NCBI GenBank assembly: GCA_022827095.1
Contig: JAJDTP010000035.1
Span: 1-64,000 of the forward strand
Source of the DNA: Dehalococcoidia bacterium
Lineage (GTDB): Bacteria; Chloroflexota; Dehalococcoidia; Lucifugimonadales; UBA3495
DNA length: 64,000 bases
Reading direction: 5' to 3'
The notes under the pieces are model-generated. The model had not been told where the DNA came from and made no database searches. It was given only the letters and a program-made list of their open reading frames with translations. Shown in pieces: positions 46,450-53,357 of this stretch. The translations under genes and the position numbers were made by a program. The stretch's first letter is position 1. Each line of letters starts with the position of its first letter.

Positions 46450-49422
46450 ATGCGTTTGCGACTATTGGCACCGGCGGTCTTCGCGGCAACTTTGATCGCA
46501 TTTTCCCTTGCGGTCGGCCTCCCTCGTTCGGTGTCCGCCCAAATTGGCACGCCGGCCACCGGCAACATCCGAGTGGTGGACGGGCCGAACCCCGGCGAAG
46601 TGGTCATCTCATGGGACGCCGTGCCATCAGCGACCCACTATCGCATCGGCTACGTCAACATGGTCCAGGACTATCCTCTGGCCACAGCCAGCGTCACCGG
46701 CGAATGGATTGAGGCTTTCATCTATGTTGACGTGAACGCGCGGAACTTCGCGGTTTCCGGTGGACGGGCGCAATACGTCATCCGGCGTCTGGCCCAAGGC
46801 GACCGGCACGCCTTCACCGTGCTGACCAGCAGCAACTTTGTCGATACTGGCGGGGGCGGAAGCGTCAGCAGCGAATTCTCCTGGCCTCCCATAGGCTCGC
46901 GCTGGGAGTTCCATACGGTTGCCGACCGCGGCGGCGCCTGCCCCGGCGTCGGCGCTGCGTCGGCTTCCGCAGACCTGGGCAGAGCTTCTCCCGCAGCCTC
47001 GGGTGGCTCCATGAGTCAGGGTGATCCCGGTCCGCCCCCGGATGTGCCCTTCGAGAGACGGCATATTACGCTGGGAACTCCGGCGATAGGCGCGCTGTCC
47101 GGGGAGGCCGACAACGGTCGTTTCGCAGGACAGATGGAGGCTGCTCGAGTGGCGACACAGGGCACAACGCCGCCCGTCGCCAACATCCGAGTGGTTGACA
47201 GCCAGAACCCCGGCGAAGTGGTCATCTCATGGGACGCCGTGCCATCAGCGACCCACTATCGCATCGGCTACGTCAACATGGTCCAGGACTATCCTCTGGC
47301 CACAGCCAGCGTCACTGGCGAATGGATAGAGGCTTTTGTCTATGTTGACGTAAACGCGCGGAATTTCACGGTCTCCGGTGGACGGGCGCAATACGTCATC
47401 CGGCGTCTGGCCCAAGGCGACCGGCACGCCTTCACTGTGCTGACGAGCAGCAACTTTGTCGATACTGGCGGCGGCGGAAGCGTCAGCAGCGAATTCTCCT
47501 GGCCTCCCATAGGCTCGCGCTGGGAGTTCCATACGGTTGCCGACCGCGGCGGCGCCTGCCCGGCCACCGGCGTTCCGATAGTCACCCCACCCGCTGTGGT
47601 AACCAGCCTGGACGGTCTCGAAAACGGCGCCTGGCTGGAGCTGAATCGTCCGCAGGCGGCGGCGGACATCAGAGCACTACCCTGGGTTCGGGACGGCATT
47701 ATCGGCTCGGAGCGTCAGGCGGCCGAGGCTTTGATCGCTACCGCGATATGGTATTCCGGCACATTCAGCTCCCTCATGCAGATGTCCTGGTTAGGGGATG
47801 GCGTTACCGACGCGGAAGCCATAGCGACAAGATATATCAGGTTTACGGCATTCTTCGACTCTGAATCGCTTGGTTCTGACCTGGCTGGGCAGATGCTGCG
47901 AAAGCCCTGGGTGCAAGATGCGATCACCGCTGACGAAGCGACGGTTTTGAGATACCTATACTGGACGATTTCTTACGATACCGACTCCCCGCCGCCACCG
48001 CAGGTCATCGCTGCGGTTAACGCTGTCGCCGGCCGCACTCTGGCCATGCCCTTCCTTGCCAGCGTGGAAAGCCCGGACGCCCTAGCGGTTCGTTCCCTGG
48101 AGAGAATCGAAGACATAAGCAAAACCGATTTTCTACAGGTCATGGCCCGTCCTACCCTCAACGACGGGATCACCGACGGAGAGGCGGAAATCGTGCTTCT
48201 GCTGGGCGCCACTTATCAATATGGTGATCTCGCTCTGGTTGATACCCTGCTTGACCCCACTCGCATCACCGTTGAAAAGCGCGCCATTCGCCTGCCGCGA
48301 TCCGGGGAAGTGGATTTGGCGATCATCCGCACTGCCCCGGGGCCGGCCCGCAGTATGGACCTCTTGGAGCACAGCGTTCGCGGCATTGAAGAGTTTATGG
48401 GAACGCCATTCCCGACCAACCATATAGCCGCGCTTTTTGCGGAGGAGGCAGTGTTAGAAGGCGCCGCCGGCGTCAACTTCGGCACTCATATGTCGATGCT
48501 ACCTGAATTCGACGTTGACGACGGCAGCCAGCTCGCAAATTTTCTTCCCAGCCTGACGACCCATGAGGTCGCCCACTACTACTGGAGAGGGAACGAAACC
48601 TGGATTGACGAGGGCGGGGCGACCTTCATGGAGTTTCCTGTTGAAAATGTGCGTACCGGCCGCGGCCTGATTGCCGACCGTTATCCGTGCGCGTACGTGT
48701 CCAGTATCGCTGAGGTGGTGGCCCTTGACCCTGAGCAACTCTCCCCGGCAGGCACCTGCAACTACTCGTTGGGGGAGCGTATATTCCTTGACCTGTACCG
48801 CAACTTGGGAGACGCGGTCTACCGTCGGGGGTTCAGCAGCCTGTATCAGAGGTCTCAGGTCCTGGATGAGTACCTCTGGCCTACGTATTTGGACATCAGC
48901 CACGTCCGGGACGCCTTCCAGCCCATCGCGTCTGCCGCAACCTCCATCATTACCCGCTGGTATGACGGGCCCAGGCCGCAGGGAATTATGCCGCCCGATA
49001 CCGGGCTGGTGGTTCCTGAACTGGCGACCATTGCCGGAGGACAGGTTATCAACGCATTCGTCAGCCCGGAAGACGATCGGGACGCTTTCGGGGATTGGGA
49101 ATCGTTCATAGCCAGAGGGACTGAAAACTTTTCCGTTGCCGACGCTACTGGCAAGTACGTGTACGTATATCTCGGTTTCACTGTGCCCGTGACCGTCGAC
49201 CCGAAAATCCTGCGCCTTGAAGTCATCGAACACTACGAAGACGGATTTTTATACGACGACTATGTAGCGCGCTTGGAATTCGAGCCGGAATGGAATCGGG
49301 TTTGGTGGCGCTTGAGGATCGGACCGAGAAAGGACGACCCATGGCTGCCGGGCCGCTACTGGGTGTTCCTGTACGATGGCGACCGCAAGGTGGCGGAGGT
49401 TGCATACGAAGTAACGCCGTAG
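46450..49422 (+). CDS. Exported gluzincin-type metalloprotease with duplicated Fn3-like domain
   Basis: A 990-residue exported protein. Residues 1-30 form a signal peptide (LLAPAVFAATLIAFSLAVGL...VSAQ). Two nearly identical Fn3-like modules lie at about 39-165 and 245-371 (NPGEVVISWDAVPSATHYRIGYVNM), separated by a low-complexity linker. Residues about 405-600 hold four degenerate helical repeats with PWVRDGI/SWLGDGV/PWVQDAI. The C-terminal domain has a zinc site HEVAHYYWRGNETWIDEGGATFME: His705, Glu706, His709, with Glu721 (or Glu728) as third ligand. This is like Peptidase_MA/M1 gluzincins. It is probably a secreted or surface peptidase. CCAGGAGG precedes the ATG. Substrate unknown. Confidence 0.85.
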   Translation: MRLRLLAPAVFAATLIAFSLAVGLPRSVSAQIGTPATGNIRVVDGPNPGEVVISWDAVPSATHYRIGYVNMVQDYPLATASVTGEWIEAFIYVDVNARNFAVSGGRAQYVIRRLAQGDRHAFTVLTSSNFVDTGGGGSVSSEFSWPPIGSRWEFHTVADRGGACPGVGAASASADLGRASPAASGGSMSQGDPGPPPDVPFERRHITLGTPAIGALSGEADNGRFAGQMEAARVATQGTTPPVANIRVVDSQNPGEVVISWDAVPSATHYRIGYVNMVQDYPLATASVTGEWIEAFVYVDVNARNFTVSGGRAQYVIRRLAQGDRHAFTVLTSSNFVDTGGGGSVSSEFSWPPIGSRWEFHTVADRGGACPATGVPIVTPPAVVTSLDGLENGAWLELNRPQAAADIRALPWVRDGIIGSERQAAEALIATAIWYSGTFSSLMQMSWLGDGVTDAEAIATRYIRFTAFFDSESLGSDLAGQMLRKPWVQDAITADEATVLRYLYWTISYDTDSPPPPQVIAAVNAVAGRTLAMPFLASVESPDALAVRSLERIEDISKTDFLQVMARPTLNDGITDGEAEIVLLLGATYQYGDLALVDTLLDPTRITVEKRAIRLPRSGEVDLAIIRTAPGPARSMDLLEHSVRGIEEFMGTPFPTNHIAALFAEEAVLEGAAGVNFGTHMSMLPEFDVDDGSQLANFLPSLTTHEVAHYYWRGNETWIDEGGATFMEFPVENVRTGRGLIADRYPCAYVSSIAEVVALDPEQLSPAGTCNYSLGERIFLDLYRNLGDAVYRRGFSSLYQRSQVLDEYLWPTYLDISHVRDAFQPIASAATSIITRWYDGPRPQGIMPPDTGLVVPELATIAGGQVINAFVSPEDDRDAFGDWESFIARGTENFSVADATGKYVYVYLGFTVPVTVDPKILRLEVIEHYEDGFLYDDYVARLEFEPEWNRVWWRLRIGPRKDDPWLPGRYWVFLYDGDRKVAEVAYEVTP
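46564..46943 (+). repeat. Direct repeat copy 1 inside the metalloprotease gene
   Basis: A 380-base unit that recurs 618 bases later with only scattered changes. It encodes the first Fn3-like module, ending RWEFHTVADRGGACP. Confidence 0.9.
47182..47561 (+). repeat. Direct repeat copy 2 inside the metalloprotease gene
   Basis: The second copy of the 380-base unit. Most differences are silent third-position changes, plus a few at the first residues (VDGPNP against VDSQNP). The 238 bases between the copies are unique. Confidence 0.9.
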
Positions 49423-49469
49423 CTCAGCCGTACCTGGGATACGGTCGTTGACCACGTGTCCCTACAATC

Positions 49470-49535
49470 CCCACCGCACGCGCCTCTATGTTCCACGACA
49501 CGGCGGTGTGGGTGTACCGCGCGGATGAGATCTGA
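49470..49535 (+). pseudogene. Remnant: 3' tail of an amidohydrolase gene
   Basis: Reads PTARASMFHDTAVWVYRADEI-stop. This matches the last residues of the intact amidohydrolase upstream (SPTERAAMFHDTAVRVYSVDES). Upstream of the tail the similarity stops. Like the intact gene, it is followed by a hairpin terminator. It is a relic of a paralog or of a duplication; nothing translates it. Confidence 0.75.
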
Positions 49536-49565
49536 CCAATAACCGTCAAATACCACGCGTTCTCA

Positions 49566-49598
49566 AGGCTGGGGCGACCACGAAGGTTGCCCCAGCCT
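49566..49598 (+). terminator. Terminator-like hairpin after the amidohydrolase tail
   Basis: A 14-bp stem (AGGCTGGGGCGACC / GGTTGCCCCAGCCT, one G-T pair) with a 5-base loop, followed by ATGCTATTATT. It may end transcription of the metalloprotease gene. Confidence 0.65.
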
Positions 49599-49676
49599 AT
49601 GCTATTATTGCTGGGCTACATTTTGAAAATGGCTTGAATATAGAGATCATTGACTGGCTTTCGGAGGATAGAGATC

Positions 49677-50261
49677 ATGACTCGCGCCGGTTCATTATTC
49701 CACAGACGGTGGCCCGTCTTGATGGCTGCCGCGGTTGTTCTGGCCGTTGCGGTTGCCGCCGGGTCCATGTTTGCCGCCAACTCCGGCGAGCAGCCGGTCC
49801 AGGAAGCCGCGGCCGCTCAGGTGCAGCCCGATCTGACCGACCCGGGCCTATATGCCAACCCGCCGGTCCCCGGAGCGGCCATCGCGGAGCCGCCGGAACC
49901 CAAGCCGTTCGTCGCGCCGGAAGCGGCATTGCACGAACCGCCGCAAGACGGGCAGGATCCCGGTGTCAACCAGGTTGTACCCGAAGGCTCCGGTGCGCTG
50001 GCCGCGTGGCTGGCGGACCGGCCTGACGAGATGGGCCCGTTTTCCGTAAAGGACGCCATGGCAGCGGACTCGTTGGACGTGGAATGGATGCTGTACCAGG
50101 CGGTGGAAAAGGACGTGTTGACCGAGGTCGAGGCCGATGCGTTCCGCTCTTGGTTCAACGAACGACCCACCGTCGAAGAAGCGCCGGAGCTGTTGAACCA
50201 CCTGCCGCCGCAGCTACACCGGCCCGGTGAAGGCAACAACGGCGCAAGCAACGCGCAATGA
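49677..50261 (+). CDS. Single-pass membrane protein with Pro-rich spacer
   Basis: A 194-residue protein. A positively charged start (MTRAGSLFHRRW) and one hydrophobic helix (PVLMAAAVVLAVAVAAGSMFAA) anchor it to the membrane or act as a signal peptide. A Pro/Ala-rich spacer (NPPVPGAAIAEPPEPKPFVAPEA) then leads to a small helical C-terminal part (SVKDAMAADSLDVEWMLYQAVEKDVLTEVEADAFRSWFNERP). I do not recognise it. It sits between the two exported proteases on the same strand, 36 bases before the second, and could be a partner or regulator of them (inference). The ATG at 49677 with GGAGG upstream is preferred over the TTG at 49650. Confidence 0.65.
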   Translation: MTRAGSLFHRRWPVLMAAAVVLAVAVAAGSMFAANSGEQPVQEAAAAQVQPDLTDPGLYANPPVPGAAIAEPPEPKPFVAPEAALHEPPQDGQDPGVNQVVPEGSGALAAWLADRPDEMGPFSVKDAMAADSLDVEWMLYQAVEKDVLTEVEADAFRSWFNERPTVEEAPELLNHLPPQLHRPGEGNNGASNAQ

Positions 50262-50297
50262 AGGGCTGGCTAGACACTTGGAACCGGAGCAAACACG

Positions 50298-51434
50298 TTG
50301 AAATCGGCAATGAGGTTATTTAAGGCGCTTCCTGTCCTATTAGTCGTCGCCATACTTGCTGCCGCCGTGAGCAGCGTTATGCCCGCAGAGGCCCAGAGCA
50401 CCGCCGCGCCGCCCACCAACATCCGCGCCGTCAACGGGTTCAATCCGGGTGAGGTTATCATCACCTGGGGTTCGTCTTACGGCGCCACCCACTACCGAGT
50501 GGGCTGCGTCAACATGGACCGGGACTATCCGAAGGCGAAAGCGAGCAATACCGGAAACTGGCGACAGGCGTTCGTCTATGTTGACGTTGACGCGCCGAAC
50601 GTAAGCCCGGACCGGCCTACCTACACCCTGTATGGGCTACAGGAGGGCGCCTATCACGCATGTACCGTTCTGGCGAACAGCTCGCGTTACGGGCAGCCCA
50701 CGTGGCCTAACTCTCCCTACTGGCAATACCTCACCCTCACCGACCACGGCGGCTCGTGTCCTGTGGTCGCCCCGGCGCCGCCGCCAATTACCGGGCGTCC
50801 GCTGACCATTGCTGAAATTTCGCGTCTTGTCCGGCCCGCCCTGGTACATGTAACCGGCCTGGACGACGAAGGACCCACCGGGTTTGGATCCGGGTTCGTG
50901 ATCCGCTCCGATGGACTCATGATTACCAACCGCCACGTGGTGGATGACGGCGAAAACATAATCGCGCGTCTGGAAACTCCCGATGGCGAGTTGATGGAGT
51001 TCAGCGGCCGGGTGTTGGGTAAAGGCATATTAACCGACTTGGCTGCCGTCCAGCTGAACTCCAACCGGGTCTTCAACGCTGTGGAGTTGGGGAACTCAGC
51101 GGCGGTGGCTTACGGTGACCCGGTCTCGGCATGGGGTTTTCCGTTCAGCGGTGAGGTGGGCATCGACCCCACTCTTACGCAAGGGATAATCTCAGCGCCG
51201 CATCGGATCATTTTCGATACCGATTTTGTTCAAACCGACGCGGATATTAACTCGGGTAACAGCGGCGGACCGTTGATAGATCGATATGGCCGTGTCATCG
51301 GGGTCAACACTCTAGGGCTTCTGCAACTTTTGCCGGACGGTAGTTTGGGTAATGTACCAGGATTGAATTTTTCAGTCGCGAGTAACGAGATTGCAGACCG
51401 ATTGGATACATACCTGGCAGGGGGGGCCGTCTGA
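50298..51434 (+). CDS. Exported trypsin/HtrA-like serine protease with Fn3-like domain
   Basis: A 378-residue exported protein. A signal peptide (LPVLLVVAILAAAVSSVMPAEAQS) precedes an Fn3-like module at about 38-155 (NIRAVNGFNPGEVIITWGSSYGATHYRVGCVNM). That module is the same kind as in the upstream metalloprotease. A chymotrypsin-fold domain follows with His213 (ITNRHVV), Asp247 (GILTDLAAVQ) and Ser322 (DINSGNSGGPL), as in HtrA/DegP, but no PDZ domain. TTG 50298 is taken as start because GGAG lies 8 bases upstream; an ATG is four codons later. The frame stops just after a seven-G run, and a plausible C-terminal extension continues in the next frame. Confidence 0.85.
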   Translation: MKSAMRLFKALPVLLVVAILAAAVSSVMPAEAQSTAAPPTNIRAVNGFNPGEVIITWGSSYGATHYRVGCVNMDRDYPKAKASNTGNWRQAFVYVDVDAPNVSPDRPTYTLYGLQEGAYHACTVLANSSRYGQPTWPNSPYWQYLTLTDHGGSCPVVAPAPPPITGRPLTIAEISRLVRPALVHVTGLDDEGPTGFGSGFVIRSDGLMITNRHVVDDGENIIARLETPDGELMEFSGRVLGKGILTDLAAVQLNSNRVFNAVELGNSAAVAYGDPVSAWGFPFSGEVGIDPTLTQGIISAPHRIIFDTDFVQTDADINSGNSGGPLIDRYGRVIGVNTLGLLQLLPDGSLGNVPGLNFSVASNEIADRLDTYLAGGAV

Positions 51435-51933
51435 GGCCACCTACCGAAATCTGCGTTACGACTACCGCTACAGCATTGACATTCCTCGTGGATGGTACAT
51501 GTCTGACGAGAGCCCCGAGTATCTCACCAGACAGTTCGCCTTTTTCGATGCCTATGGTGGTGATCGCACCGGTATCATAAGAACTTTGAGGATCTCTCCA
51601 CCGTTCGTTGACCCCAACGTCGAGCTCGGTTACTTGACCGGTTTCTTCGTGAACTTTTATTTGCCGTTGGTGGCGGAAGGCAACGAGTGGGACTACCTTG
51701 AGGTGGTCTCCGCCCGACCGGTGGTCATTGGCGGCCACAATTTTTTTCGCGTGGAGTACCGTTCGCGTGAAGCGGAGGGAGAGTGCATGCGTTCCCACGT
51801 GGCTCTGACCAGCATCTCTTCCTCGTTTCCCAGCAAGCCTTTCGGCTTTGTGACCGATTTCGCGGTTTGCGAGGAAGTGCTGGCGGCCTACGGGGCCGAA
51901 CGAGAAGCGATCCTGGCATCATTCCGCCCGTGA
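51391..51933 (+). CDS. Frameshifted C-terminal domain of the serine protease (likely)
   Basis: The 180-residue ORF overlaps the end of the protease gene in the +1 frame. From about 51427 it reads GPSEATYRNLRYDYRYSIDIPRGWYMSDES...VVIGGHNFFRVEYRSREAEGECMRSHVALTS, a well-formed soluble domain with two Cys. No ribosome site or good start precedes it. The seven-G run at 51420-51426 lies exactly where the frames would meet; six or nine G would fuse the two into about 544 residues. It is probably not an independent gene. The domain is not recognised beyond looking like a beta-rich lipoprotein-type domain. Confidence 0.6.
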   Translation: MQTDWIHTWQGGPSEATYRNLRYDYRYSIDIPRGWYMSDESPEYLTRQFAFFDAYGGDRTGIIRTLRISPPFVDPNVELGYLTGFFVNFYLPLVAEGNEWDYLEVVSARPVVIGGHNFFRVEYRSREAEGECMRSHVALTSISSSFPSKPFGFVTDFAVCEEVLAAYGAEREAILASFRP

Positions 51934-51968
51934 TCCCTGCCACACACTATCGCTCGTAGCATCTACGA

Positions 51969-51991
51969 GGGTCGTCCCGGCGACCCTTTTC
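51969..51991 (+). terminator. Intrinsic terminator
   Basis: A 7-bp stem AGGGTCG / CGACCCT with a 6-base loop, followed by TTT, 36 bases after the stop at 51933. It supports the C-terminal ORF being the true end of the protease transcript. Confidence 0.75.
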
Positions 51992-52063
51992 AGTTGTAAT
52001 CCCCTCCTGATGTTACAATCGACGCCGGGAACTCTGTTCCCAGCTTCAGGACACCCGGACACC

Positions 52064-52765
52064 ATGCGCTTCCAACCCCCAAACGGCCAGGCGGCGCTCA
52101 TCAGGAGGTTGGGTTTGGCAATGGACCCCCAGCGCTTTCCGCCGGAGTTCTTCCAGCGGGACGACGAATCCAACGACGCGGAGTTCTACACCATGCCCCG
52201 CCTGGTGGTGCATATCGATGACGGGGCGATCGTGGCCGTGGGCCGCCTGTTCCAGCAGTTGATACCGGAGAACGCCGAGGTGCTCGATCTCATGAGCAGC
52301 TGGCGCACCCACTGGCCCGAGGAGCACCCGCGCCGTCGCATCGTGGGCCTGGGCATGAACGCCGCCGAGATGGCCGACAATCCGCAGCTGAGCGAGTACC
52401 TGCTCAAGGACATCAACGTCGACCCGTCGTTACCCTTCGAGGACGAGTCGTTCGACGCCGTAGTCATCACGGTGTCCGTGCAATACCTCACCCAGCCGGT
52501 GATCGTGTTCTCCGAGGTCTCCCGCATCCTGCGGCCCGGCGGCGTGTTCATCGTCACCTTCTCCAACCGCTGCTTCCCCACCAAGGCGGTGCGGGTCTGG
52601 CGCTCCACCAACGACGAGGACCACATCGAGTTGGTGGCGTCTTACATGCAGCACGCCGGCGGTTTCAACGGGGTGCGCGGCGGCATCGCCAACCCCGACA
52701 TGGCCCCGCCGGGTGATCCGCTGTTTGCCGTGTTCGCCTACAAAGAGGCCGGCGCGGCAGAGTGA
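52064..52765 (+). CDS. Class I SAM-dependent methyltransferase family protein
   Basis: A 233-residue protein. The SAM-binding part is AEVLDLMSSWRTHWPEEHPRRRIVGLGMNAAEMADNPQLSEYLLKDINVDPSLPFEDESFDAVVITVSVQYLTQPVIVFSEVSRILRPGGVFIVTFSN. This is a methyltransferase-11-like fold whose first motif is DLMSSW in place of DxGxGxG. The core order otherwise holds. Target unknown. The ORF starts earlier at 52010; ATG 52064 is chosen as the first ATG before a normal N-terminus. TACAAT lies at 52015-52020 as a possible -10. It is followed after 34 bases by a Uma2 gene. Confidence 0.8.
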   Translation: MRFQPPNGQAALIRRLGLAMDPQRFPPEFFQRDDESNDAEFYTMPRLVVHIDDGAIVAVGRLFQQLIPENAEVLDLMSSWRTHWPEEHPRRRIVGLGMNAAEMADNPQLSEYLLKDINVDPSLPFEDESFDAVVITVSVQYLTQPVIVFSEVSRILRPGGVFIVTFSNRCFPTKAVRVWRSTNDEDHIELVASYMQHAGGFNGVRGGIANPDMAPPGDPLFAVFAYKEAGAAE

Positions 52766-52799
52766 TACACTGCGGAAATCATTTCGCGAGGGAACCGCA

Positions 52800-53357
52800 A
52801 TGACCACTGCCAAGCAAAAACTGCTTACTGCGGACGACCTGCTCCGCCTGGACAGTCAAGGGGTCAGAGGTGAACTAATTCGGGGGGTGCTGCACGAGAC
52901 TATGGCATCGGGAGTTAGACACGGCAAGATAGCGATGCTCCTGGGGGCCAAGTTTGTAATGCACGTTGAGCCGGCGGGTTTAGGCCATGTGTTCGGTTCC
53001 GATTCCGGCGTACTGTTGGAGAGAAACCCCGATACGGTGCGGGAGCCGGACCTCGCCTACGTTTCCGCGGAGCGACTGCCACTTGACGCCGACATTGACG
53101 GTTACTGCCCGGTAGCGCCCGACCTGGTAGTGGAAATAAAATCGCCCAGCGATTCGGAGCAGCAGATTGACGACAAGTCCACCATGTGGCTGAGCCACGG
53201 CGTGCGGATGGCGCTGGTGATAAACCCGGAGGACAGAACGATACGGGTGCGGCAACCGGACCTGCCGACGGTCGTACTTACCACGGACGACACACTGGAC
53301 GGTGGCGAGGTGCTGCCGGGGTTCAGCTGCCCGGTGCGGGAGATATTGGGTAACTAG
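52800..53357 (+). CDS. Uma2-family PD-(D/E)XK protein
   Basis: A 185-residue Uma2/DUF820-like putative endonuclease. It has LLTADDLLRLDSQGVRGELIRGVLHE, the acidic DTVREPDLAYVS and the PDLVVEIKSPSDSEQQIDDKS motif, which holds the E-x-K of the fold. Such genes are common as orphans in Chloroflexota and cyanobacteria; activity is mostly untested. GAGGGA precedes ATG 52800. It converges with nadE, and their stop codons share the palindrome CTAG at 53354-53357. Confidence 0.88.
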   Translation: MTTAKQKLLTADDLLRLDSQGVRGELIRGVLHETMASGVRHGKIAMLLGAKFVMHVEPAGLGHVFGSDSGVLLERNPDTVREPDLAYVSAERLPLDADIDGYCPVAPDLVVEIKSPSDSEQQIDDKSTMWLSHGVRMALVINPEDRTIRVRQPDLPTVVLTTDDTLDGGEVLPGFSCPVREILGN

